The notes beneath the pieces are model-generated. The model worked only from the letters and a program-made list of their open reading frames with translations. It was not told the DNA's origin and made no database searches. Both the position numbers and the translations under genes were made by a program. Shown here piece by piece: positions 44,038 to 50,392 of a DNA stretch of 64,000 bases. The stretch's first letter is position 1. Each line of letters starts with the position of its first letter. Source of the DNA: Bacteroidales bacterium (GTDB taxonomy: Bacteria; Bacteroidota; Bacteroidia; Bacteroidales; F082); NCBI GenBank assembly GCA_017427985.1, contig JAFRRS010000015.1:153676-217675 (forward strand), written 5' to 3'.

Positions 44038-44862
44038 TTACACAAATTTTATCATATCTGCTAATTGGAGAAAATAATCGTTGGACCAGATATCGAGTTC
44101 CTCTCGATTTTCCACAAATCTCAAAGCATCAGCCTTAACTGTTTCTATATCTGATTTAGATAGTCGCTCCTTTAATATATTTATGAAATCTTCTCTGTTC
44201 AAGTCCAAACCATTAAACTCTTTTATTCTTGTTCGCAGATGATTATAATCTAATGGCACACCCTTTCTGACATACCATTCAAAATCATACCAGTCACGAC
44301 CCTTGATGCGAGTTTTCCAGTTTCTAAATGTCAAGGCATGCATTTTTCCTGCATAAAGACAAGGCAGTGTCATGCAGCGCACCATAAACGAAGACGGATG
44401 AGTCAACCTAATCAACTCTGTTTGAAATTCTAATGGCGGCTTAATATCAATTTCTATTTTGACTTTTAATGTCCTTTCGGTTTGAAATGAAAGATTATAA
44501 ACATCTGTTTCATCTTTCAAAAAAGCAGATTCCACCTTTCCAAGTGTCATTTTATCCTTTTTAGTAATAACGACATCTCTGCCTGCCAATTTGAATTCAT
44601 CTATTATTGCTTGAAAATAGTTCTCAAGATGGACCGTCGGATCCTCTTTTAACAACGTAAAATCCATATCTTCCGAAAAGCGCCTCATACCATGTATTAT
44701 ACGCAGACAAGTTCCTCCGTAGAATGCAGCTTTGTTGAAAAAACCTCCACGTTCAAGTCCAGCCAATGCAATTTGCTGCGTTACTTCGTATTTGGCATTC
44801 CATAGTTTCTCATTAGGCAAATTCCCATAACGCTCCAACATTTGATCAAAAATCGTACTCAT
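44038..44862 (-). CDS. abiEii: AbiEii-family nucleotidyltransferase toxin
   Basis: A 274-residue DNA polymerase beta-like nucleotidyltransferase. Motif GGTCLR is at residues 49-54 and SEDMDF at 63-68 (GG...xDxD active site). KVKIEIDIKPPLEF supplies the third acidic residue, and KMHALTFRNWKTRIKGRDWYDFEWYV is the conserved C-terminal block. In type IV toxin-antitoxin systems AbiEii stops growth when not held in check by AbiEi, and the pair can abort phage infection. It overlaps abiEi by 4 nt (ATGA) and precedes alkD. Confidence 0.94.
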   Translation of the reverse strand: MSTIFDQMLERYGNLPNEKLWNAKYEVTQQIALAGLERGGFFNKAAFYGGTCLRIIHGMRRFSEDMDFTLLKEDPTVHLENYFQAIIDEFKLAGRDVVITKKDKMTLGKVESAFLKDETDVYNLSFQTERTLKVKIEIDIKPPLEFQTELIRLTHPSSFMVRCMTLPCLYAGKMHALTFRNWKTRIKGRDWYDFEWYVRKGVPLDYNHLRTRIKEFNGLDLNREDFINILKERLSKSDIETVKADALRFVENREELDIWSNDYFLQLADMIKFV

Positions 44863-45488
44863 TGCTCAATAATTTTAATTAGTTGATTTATCATATTACT
44901 CTTCTTTCCAACCTTTGCATATTCCCTCAAAATACTTGTATCAAGATTATATAATTCATCCATATCAAAACGGATGTCTTCCTCAAGCCAAACCAAAATT
45001 TCCTTCTTATATCTAAGATTAAGATGCGAAATATTCGAAATCAAATCGCACAAAGCTTTTTCTGGTGTTGCTATAACGAAAGATGTTCCGTCTTCCAATG
45101 TCTCTTCTCTTAATCCAATTGGAAATACATCCCTATCAATATGAACATATTCAAACCATGCCAAAGAATTGTGAAACAATTGGCTGCGCCTCATCGTCAT
45201 CGAGCATATTGTAAACACCTGCTCCGGAATCAATCCGTAAAATCTCAATGCCGATTGAAGAGAAATATAGGACGGTCCATATAATTTGTTGCCTATCAAG
45301 AACAACGACAATTGCTTACCCGACAAATCAGGATTTGGCACATACAATCCTTGCTTCAGCCTTATAATGTCGCCCTTCTTTTCCAACGCACTTACCTTAT
45401 TATACTTGCACTTGTTATCAGGGAACAACGATGCAACTGAAGCATAATCCAATGGTGTATTTCCTATTTTTGTCCAGATGTTGTTCAT
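44859..45488 (-). CDS. abiEi: AbiEi-family antitoxin / transcriptional repressor
   Basis: A 209-residue protein. The N-terminal winged helix (SVASLFPDNKCKYNKVSALEKKGDIIRLKQGLYVPN) binds DNA in this family and represses its own operon. The C-terminal AbiEi domain has YGPSYISLQSALRFYGLIPEQV and TSFVIATPEKALCDLIS. First gene of abiEi-abiEii-alkD. A TATTTTTG promoter on the minus strand at 45511-45518 lies about 22 nt before the ATG. Confidence 0.93.
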   Translation of the reverse strand: MNNIWTKIGNTPLDYASVASLFPDNKCKYNKVSALEKKGDIIRLKQGLYVPNPDLSGKQLSLFLIGNKLYGPSYISLQSALRFYGLIPEQVFTICSMTMRRSQLFHNSLAWFEYVHIDRDVFPIGLREETLEDGTSFVIATPEKALCDLISNISHLNLRYKKEILVWLEEDIRFDMDELYNLDTSILREYAKVGKKSNMINQLIKIIEQ

Positions 45489-45510
45489 ATAGATTTATAA
45501 TTTCACTCTG

Positions 45511-45518
45511 CAAAAATA
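45511..45518 (-). promoter_or_regulatory. -7 promoter box for abiEi-abiEii-alkD
   Basis: TATTTTTG on the minus strand. AbiEi probably binds nearby, but I found no clear long inverted repeat. Confidence 0.6.
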
Positions 45519-45587
45519 GTAAATTTTTGAATATCTTCTTGAAAATTTTTCAAGTTAGTATGCAATTTTTTGCTGTTTTATAAAAAA

Positions 45588-46499
45588 TTAGGATTTAGAA
45601 ATATTCCACAATGATTCTTTTTGCCAATCTTTTGGAAAACCCATAGCCACAACATCTACAGAAGGATACTTATTAAATAATTCAGATAATTTGTCTTTAA
45701 ATTCAAGACCCCTTTCCATCGAATCCAACCAATAAGCAATGCAACATAAAACAACATATAATTTATTTGAATCAATATTGTAATTTGTTATCCAATTGCC
45801 TCGGAAATTAGCATTAATCTGTGGCACAGCATTAAAATACCGATTCCATATTCTGGCATGATGAGCACAATAGTTTCTCAAAGCGGAAACACTGCGCATC
45901 CAACTTTCCAAAACTTCATGCTGTGGAAGATTAAAATCTCTTGCAATACTTTTTTTAATGCTATTATCAGCAAAATTATAATACAATTTTGAAAGTGTTC
46001 CAAACGATGCCAATTCAAGAGTCTTCCATGCTGGTGGAAAATATGGCTTATTATACTTTTTAAAATGCTCGTTGATAAATTCTTCTTTAGAGTGCTGTAA
46101 TTCGTGGTCAAGTGAGTTTAGATTCTCAATAAAATGATGCTCATTATCATGCAACTCTATTTTCATAAACCAAAATGCATCATATTTCATAGAAAAATAA
46201 TGGATTATTTTCGACCGCAAGGCTACTTCGATACGTTGAATTGCGGAAAACAGCAGTTGGCGTAAAGAGTTGTCAAATTCATATAACATCACAGCATTTT
46301 CAAATGTCGAATTCTGTTTAAACAGATGCGTTTGTTTGTCTGCTTCCATTGGACGAAGATACTCAGCAAAGCGAAAATAGCTAACTTCACTTAATGTTTT
46401 TTCAGCAAATGAGTCTTCTGAAATGACAAGACCAAGAGATTTCAATCTGATTATTTGGTCTGCAATACTTAAAGGTTTCCTAATATAAATTTTGTCCAT
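45588..46499 (-). CDS. Abi_2 (AbiD/AbiF)-family HEPN abortive-infection protein
   Basis: A 303-residue protein. The Abi_2 start is clear: IYIRKPLSIADQIIRLKSLGLVISED, then YFRFAEYLRPM. Two HEPN-type Rx4H motifs are visible: RSKIIH (residues 95-100, after AIQRIEVAL) and RNYCAH (208-213, followed by HARIWNR). Paired Rx4-6H motifs form the RNase site in HEPN toxins. Reports on AbiF describe it as a toxin held by a conserved small RNA and as a likely ancestor of Cas13. Start ATG 46499 lies about 70 nt after the TATCTTTG box, with a strong hairpin in that leader. A further in-frame upstream reading would precede the promoter. Confidence 0.92.
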   Translation of the reverse strand: MDKIYIRKPLSIADQIIRLKSLGLVISEDSFAEKTLSEVSYFRFAEYLRPMEADKQTHLFKQNSTFENAVMLYEFDNSLRQLLFSAIQRIEVALRSKIIHYFSMKYDAFWFMKIELHDNEHHFIENLNSLDHELQHSKEEFINEHFKKYNKPYFPPAWKTLELASFGTLSKLYYNFADNSIKKSIARDFNLPQHEVLESWMRSVSALRNYCAHHARIWNRYFNAVPQINANFRGNWITNYNIDSNKLYVVLCCIAYWLDSMERGLEFKDKLSELFNKYPSVDVVAMGFPKDWQKESLWNISKS

Positions 46500-46517
46500 A
46501 ATAATAAAATAAAAGAC

Positions 46518-46559
46518 CCGCCCTGGTTCGCTAGTCAAAACTGACGAGAAGCGTGGCGG
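46518..46559 (-). promoter_or_regulatory. Structured leader hairpin of the Abi_2 mRNA (possible attenuator or small RNA)
   Basis: Nested stems: CCGCC with GGCGG (46518-46522/46555-46559), CGCT with AGCG (46529-46532/46550-46553) and GTCA with TGAC (46534-46537/46542-46545). On the minus-strand RNA the hairpin is followed by GTCTTTTATTTT, so it could also terminate transcription 18 nt before the Abi_2 start codon. Confidence 0.65.
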
Positions 46560-46571
46560 ATTCTGTCGTTG

Positions 46572-46579
46572 CAAAGATA
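46572..46579 (-). promoter_or_regulatory. -7 promoter box for the Abi_2 gene
   Basis: TATCTTTG on the minus strand; predicted start near 46567, just before the leader hairpin. Confidence 0.65.
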
Positions 46580-46650
46580 CAACTTTTTTATTATATGTAG
46601 CCCCAAAAGCAAAATTTTTTCAAAAAATTCTCATTATCAATAATTTTCTT

Positions 46651-46658
46651 TATCTTTG
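46651..46658 (+). promoter_or_regulatory. -7 promoter box for the structured RNA
   Basis: TATCTTTG on the plus strand, divergent from the Abi_2 promoter. The predicted transcript would begin at about 46662, exactly at the first hairpin. Confidence 0.7.
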
Positions 46659-46661
46659 CAA

Positions 46662-46860
46662 CTGATTGGTTCGCCAATCGTGATTTCTTGAAAAGAAGCG
46701 TTATGCTTGTCTTATTGACGAAAACGTAGGAAATTTTCGAAAATAAATGGAGATGGCATAATGGTTCCGCGCTTTAGCGTGGACTATTACCATATTCGTT
46801 TGTTAGGTTTCCTACGACCTTCGTCAATGATGTGGAGCATATAGTTCCACGCTTTTTGTT
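46662..46860 (+). ncRNA. Highly structured ~200-nt RNA divergent from the Abi_2 gene
   Basis: No protein frame explains this stretch. Stems: GATTGG-TTCG-CCAATC (46664-46679); TTCTT-GAA-AAGAA (46685-46697); an 18-bp long-range helix made of ATTGACGAA 46714-46722 with TTCGTCAAT 46820-46828 and CGTAGGAAA 46725-46733 with TTTCCTACG 46808-46816. Inside it is a 17-bp hairpin: ATGG/CCAT (46753-46756/46790-46793), TAATGGT/ACTATTA (46759-46765/46783-46789) and CCGCGC/GCGTGG (46767-46772/46777-46782), loop TTTA. GTGGA 46832-46836 with TCCAC 46846-46850, followed by GCTTTTTG, would be the terminator. The promoter is at 46651. Candidate RNA partner of the Abi_2 protein. Family not identified. Confidence 0.75.
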
Positions 46861-46925
46861 GTATAATCTTACATTGGAACTAGTAAGCATAAAAGTTGCG
46901 CCCGACACATATTAGGGATAATAAT

Positions 46926-47348
46926 ATGAATAAAACATTTTATGAAGATTCAGTATTAAAAATCGATGACTCTTGTGTGAGTTTCACTGATGGTTTTAAC
47001 AAAACAATTATTCCAATAAAGTCTATTTCATGTGTGGAAATTGTCAAAAACAAAGTTAATTGGTGGATTGGTTTACTATTACTTATTATTGGATTTGCGG
47101 CAACAATCTGGATATCTGAAGAAGCAGATGTTCTTTTTATTCCAGGAATAATAGTATTAATATACGATTTTATTATCAGTTTTAAAAGAAGCATTTATAT
47201 ATACTCACATTCAAGAAACTACATTTCCATTAATATTGGATACAAGAATGTCAAGGATGGTGCTTATCCAATAATTACAGCTCTGTCAAATGCCATTAAT
47301 GGTGAGGATGTGGAAATTGTTAAAAATGAAACTGTTAACAAAGAATAA
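46926..47348 (+). CDS. Small two-helix membrane protein (DUF6232-like)
   Basis: A 140-residue protein. The start FYEDSVLKIDDSCVSFTDGFNKTIIPIKSISCVEI looks like a small PH-like beta domain. Two adjacent transmembrane helices follow (WWIGLLLLIIGFAATIWI and VLFIPGIIVLIYDFIISF), and the C-terminus is YISINIGYKNVKDGAYPIITALSNAI. This layout resembles DUF6232, but the assignment is tentative. It lies 66 nt downstream of the structured RNA on the same strand without a clear promoter of its own, so read-through from the RNA promoter is possible. Terminated at 47366-47391. Confidence 0.75.
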   Translation: MNKTFYEDSVLKIDDSCVSFTDGFNKTIIPIKSISCVEIVKNKVNWWIGLLLLIIGFAATIWISEEADVLFIPGIIVLIYDFIISFKRSIYIYSHSRNYISINIGYKNVKDGAYPIITALSNAINGEDVEIVKNETVNKE

Positions 47349-47365
47349 AGCATTCTATACAGTTT

Positions 47366-47391
47366 AAAGGGCATCAATTGATGCCCTTTTT
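47366..47391 (+). terminator. Intrinsic terminator after the small membrane protein
   Basis: Perfect 10-bp stem AAAGGGCATC-AATT-GATGCCCTTT followed by TT, and preceded by A-rich sequence. Confidence 0.85.
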
Positions 47392-47393
47392 AT

Positions 47394-47453
47394 GCGTGCC
47401 GGAGGCACGCTACTTCACTTACCCCGCACAGTTTACTGTGTGGGGTTTATAAA
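47394..47453. repeat. Two short palindromes downstream of purC
   Basis: CGTGCC-GGA-GGCACG near 47395-47409, and CCCCGCACAG-TTTA-CTGTGTGGGG near 47423-47446. They are REP-like; neither is followed by a T-run on the minus strand, so terminator function for purC is doubtful. Confidence 0.7.
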
Positions 47454-47464
47454 AGATCACAGAT

Positions 47465-48412
47465 CTATAAAGTCTCCAAGAACTTAGTGATGTTTCCCTC
47501 TATCCTCGCCTTCACATCTTCAGTATCTTTCGCCTTCTGGAACGACTTTCCTGTCACCTTTTCGTAGAGCTCGATATATCTTTCCGAAATGCCTTTCACG
47601 ATCTCTGGTGTCATCTCCGGAACCTTCTGTCCTTCCTTGCCCTGGAAGCCGTTTGCCATCAGCCATTCGCGGACGAATTCCTTTGAGAGCTGCTTCACAG
47701 GTAGACCTTTTGCGAAGCACTCCTCGTACTGGTCGGCGATGAAGTAACGCGATGAGTCAGGGGTGTGAATCTCGTCCATCAAGTAAATCTGGTCACCAAT
47801 CTTGCCGAACTCATATTTCGTGTCAACCAAAATCAAACCGTGTTTGGCAGCGACTTCAGTGCCACGCTGGAACAACTTGCGGGTGATGACCTCAATCTGT
47901 TCGTAGTCTTCCTTGCTGATAAGTCCTTGACGGATAATCTCTTCCTTCGAGATATCCTCGTCGTGACCTTCTTCAGCCTTCGTCGTCGGAGTGATGATTG
48001 GCTCAGCAAACTTCTGGTGTTCCTTCATTCCGTCAGGGATTGTCACGCCGCAGATGGTGTGCTGACCGCTCTTATAAGTGCGCCACGAGCTTCCTGTCAG
48101 ATATCCACGGATAATCATCTCCACTGGGAATGGCTTGCAGAGCTTACCCACGGTGACCATCGGGTCGGGAGTAGCAATCTTCCAGTTCGGAACGATGTCG
48201 GTGGTCATGTCCAAAAACTCAGATGCTATCTGATTGAGAATCTGACCTTTATACGGAATTCCCTCCGGCAAAATGACGTCGAACGCCGAGATTCTGTCCG
48301 TGGCGACCATCACCAGATATTTGTTGTCGATGAAATAAACATCACGAACCTTGCCGTGATACACCTTTGTCTGACCTTTGAAATTGAAATCGGTTCTAGT
48401 TAGTGCTTTCAT
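47465..48412 (-). CDS. purC: SAICAR synthase (phosphoribosylaminoimidazole-succinocarboxamide synthase)
   Basis: A 315-residue purine biosynthesis enzyme joining CAIR and aspartate with ATP. Motifs: [31 protein letters not shown] at the N-terminus, [30 protein letters not shown] and [13 protein letters not shown]. Its length places it in the longer ~310-residue class and not the ~240-residue E. coli form. No promoter box upstream; phoH ends 77 nt upstream on the same strand, so co-transcription is likely, through a repeat hairpin. Confidence 0.97.
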   Translation of the reverse strand: MKALTRTDFNFKGQTKVYHGKVRDVYFIDNKYLVMVATDRISAFDVILPEGIPYKGQILNQIASEFLDMTTDIVPNWKIATPDPMVTVGKLCKPFPVEMIIRGYLTGSSWRTYKSGQHTICGVTIPDGMKEHQKFAEPIITPTTKAEEGHDEDISKEEIIRQGLISKEDYEQIEVITRKLFQRGTEVAAKHGLILVDTKYEFGKIGDQIYLMDEIHTPDSSRYFIADQYEECFAKGLPVKQLSKEFVREWLMANGFQGKEGQKVPEMTPEIVKGISERYIELYEKVTGKSFQKAKDTEDVKARIEGNITKFLETL

Positions 48413-48420
48413 TTTTTATT

Positions 48421-48515
48421 AAGTTATTCAATTATTCAGTTATTCAGTTGTTCAGTTATTCAGTTGTTCAGTTTAAACTGATTAACTGGTTAACTGGTTA
48501 ACTGACTAACTTCTT
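48421..48515. repeat. Hairpin built from inverted octamer repeats at the phoH stop codon
   Basis: About five copies of TTATTCAG/TTGTTCAG face about four copies of a TTAACTGG-type octamer across a TTTAAA centre. The right arm runs into phoH and encodes its last residues (VSQLTS) and stop codon. Confidence 0.8.
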
Positions 48516-49476
48516 CATTATCATCATTATCATGATAAAACTTCTTGTACGCGTTCACGATTTCCGTCACGAGTTTGTGGCGAACCACGTCTTTTTCGTC
48601 TAAGAAGATGAACTCGATGCCTTTCACATCGCCGAGGATGTCGACGGCTTGCGGCAAACCCGACGGCTGGTTCTTCGGCAGGTCGATCTGCGTCACGTCG
48701 CCGGTGATGACAAACTTCGCGTCACGTCCCATGCGCGTCAAAAACATCTTCAACTGCGCCCTCGTGGCGTTTTGCGCCTCATCCAAAATCACGAAGGCGT
48801 GATCCAAAGTACGTCCCCTCATAAACGCCAACGGCGCAATCTCGATGGTGCCGTCCTCCATGTAACCGTTCAGCTTCGCCTGCGGAATCATGTCGCGCAA
48901 GGCGTCATACAACGGCTGCAGATACGGGTCGAGCTTCTCTTTCACGTCGCCGGGCAGGAATCCGAGGTTCTCCCCCGCCTCCACCGCCGGCCGCGTCAGG
49001 ATGATGCGACGCACCTCGCGGTTCTTCAAGGCGCGCACCGCCAAAGCCACAGCGGTATACGTCTTTCCAGTGCCCGCCGGACCGATAGCGAAAATCATGT
49101 CTTTCTTGCCTATCGCATCCACCATGCGTTTCTGGTTGACGGTTATCGCCTTGATTTGCAAGCCGTTACGCCCGTACACCAACACGTCACCGTCGTTCAT
49201 GCTGCGCACGTATGCTGTCTCGCCATTCGAAATCATCACATCCTCAATCACTTGCGGATTCACGCTGCCATAACGCTCCAGATGGTTTACAAGCATGTTC
49301 AGGCGGTCGAGAAAATAATTCACCTCTTCGTCCTCACCAATCACCTTCACAAAATCACCACGCGCGATAATCTTCAACTTCGGGAAAAAGTTCTTGATTA
49401 TCGTAAGATGCTGATCCTTAGCACCATACAAATCGCTCGGGTTCACATTTTCTATCTGGACTATCTGTTCCGCCAT
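48490..49476 (-). CDS. phoH: PhoH-family ATPase
   Basis: A 328-residue RNA-associated P-loop ATPase, PhoL/PhoH class. An N-terminal KH-like region (IIKNFFPKLKIIARGDFVKVIGEDEEVNYFLDRLN) precedes GPAGTGKTYTAVALAV (Walker A, ~128-136), RIILTRPAVEAGENLGFLPGDVKEKLDPYLQPLYD and FVILDEAQNAT (Walker B). The C-terminal RHKLVTEIVNAYKKF precedes an acidic tail. The extreme C-terminus comes from a repeat array. A TATCTTTG promoter box lies on the minus strand at 49503-49510. Confidence 0.95.
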   Translation of the reverse strand: MAEQIVQIENVNPSDLYGAKDQHLTIIKNFFPKLKIIARGDFVKVIGEDEEVNYFLDRLNMLVNHLERYGSVNPQVIEDVMISNGETAYVRSMNDGDVLVYGRNGLQIKAITVNQKRMVDAIGKKDMIFAIGPAGTGKTYTAVALAVRALKNREVRRIILTRPAVEAGENLGFLPGDVKEKLDPYLQPLYDALRDMIPQAKLNGYMEDGTIEIAPLAFMRGRTLDHAFVILDEAQNATRAQLKMFLTRMGRDAKFVITGDVTQIDLPKNQPSGLPQAVDILGDVKGIEFIFLDEKDVVRHKLVTEIVNAYKKFYHDNDDNEEVSQLTS

Positions 49477-49502
49477 CTGATTTTTTCCTTTTTTTCAGTA
49501 TG

Positions 49503-49510
49503 CAAAGATA
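49503..49510 (-). promoter_or_regulatory. -7 promoter box for phoH(-purC)
   Basis: TATCTTTG on the minus strand, 26 nt before ATG 49476. Confidence 0.65.
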
Positions 49511-49569
49511 AAAAATAAAAATTGTTAATAACTTTTTTATTTCAATAAAAAATTTTCAGTATAAAAACG

Positions 49570-49577
49570 TATTTTTG
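49570..49577 (+). promoter_or_regulatory. -7 promoter box for the SAM hydrolase-like gene
   Basis: TATTTTTG; the first ATG after it is 49617. Earlier in-frame starts overlap the promoter. Confidence 0.65.
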
Positions 49578-49616
49578 CATTTGTCAAACATTGTGTTGAA
49601 ACGAACGGCGAGAATT

Positions 49617-50390
49617 ATGGCAATCATAACATTAACAAGCGATTGGGGACAGGCCGACTACTACGTGGCGGCTGTAAAAGGCGCGATTTATTCAGCATTG
49701 CCCGACGCCACCGTCGTCGACATCACTCACAACATCGAGCCGTGGGACATCGCCTCTGCTGCCTTTGTCATCAAAAACTGTTATAAAAACTTCCCGGAAG
49801 GCACAATACATATCATCGCGGTGGAGACTGAAGAGTCGTCAGAAAAACCACACATCGCACTCAAAGCCAACGGCCATTATTTCATCGGCACCGACAACGA
49901 CATCTTCTCGCTCATCCTCGGCGACACCCCTTACGAAGCCGTCACCATCGAGGTCATCCAAGACTCCGACTTCTTCACTTTCACCACGCGCGACCGCTTC
50001 GTGAAAGTCGCCGCCATGATAGCCAAGGGACTGCCGTTCAGCGAGATAGGCCACCCGTACCCCGAAATACGCAAGTGCATCACCGTGCAGCCCACCATCG
50101 ACGCCAACGCCATCCACGGCACCGTCACGTTCATCGACTCTTACGAAAACATCGTGACGAACATCACCAAAGAGCTGTTCGACAAGCTGAGAAACGGACG
50201 TGCTTATGATATAAAATTCGGTAAATACAAAGTCGAGAAAATCTCCAAGAGCTACACCGAGGTCGGCGTCCCCGACATCGTCGCGCTATTCGGCACACAC
50301 GGCTTCCTCGAGATAGCGTTAAATCACGGGAAAGCCGCATCGCTGCTGGGCATTTCCCGTGAATATTCCGTCGATATTATCTTCAGATAG
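49617..50390 (+). CDS. SAM hydroxide adenosyltransferase (DUF62 family)
   Basis: A 257-residue protein that hydrolyses S-adenosylmethionine to adenosine and methionine in characterised relatives. Family motifs: ITLTSDWGQADYYVAAVKGAIYS, VDITHNIEPWDIASAAFVIKNCYKNFPEGTIHIIAVE, FIGTDNDIFSLIL and VTFIDSYENIVTNIT near the C-terminal half. Related to fluorinases and chlorinases, but the longer loop typical of those enzymes is not evident. Convergent with the purF-like gene, stops 2 nt apart. Confidence 0.9.
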   Translation: MAIITLTSDWGQADYYVAAVKGAIYSALPDATVVDITHNIEPWDIASAAFVIKNCYKNFPEGTIHIIAVETEESSEKPHIALKANGHYFIGTDNDIFSLILGDTPYEAVTIEVIQDSDFFTFTTRDRFVKVAAMIAKGLPFSEIGHPYPEIRKCITVQPTIDANAIHGTVTFIDSYENIVTNITKELFDKLRNGRAYDIKFGKYKVEKISKSYTEVGVPDIVALFGTHGFLEIALNHGKAASLLGISREYSVDIIFR

Positions 50391-50392
50391 TC

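Noticed and set aside
46896..46925. Earlier start for the small membrane protein
   Set aside because: The extra residues come from a non-ATG start and do not resemble the family N-terminus; ATG 46926 fits better.
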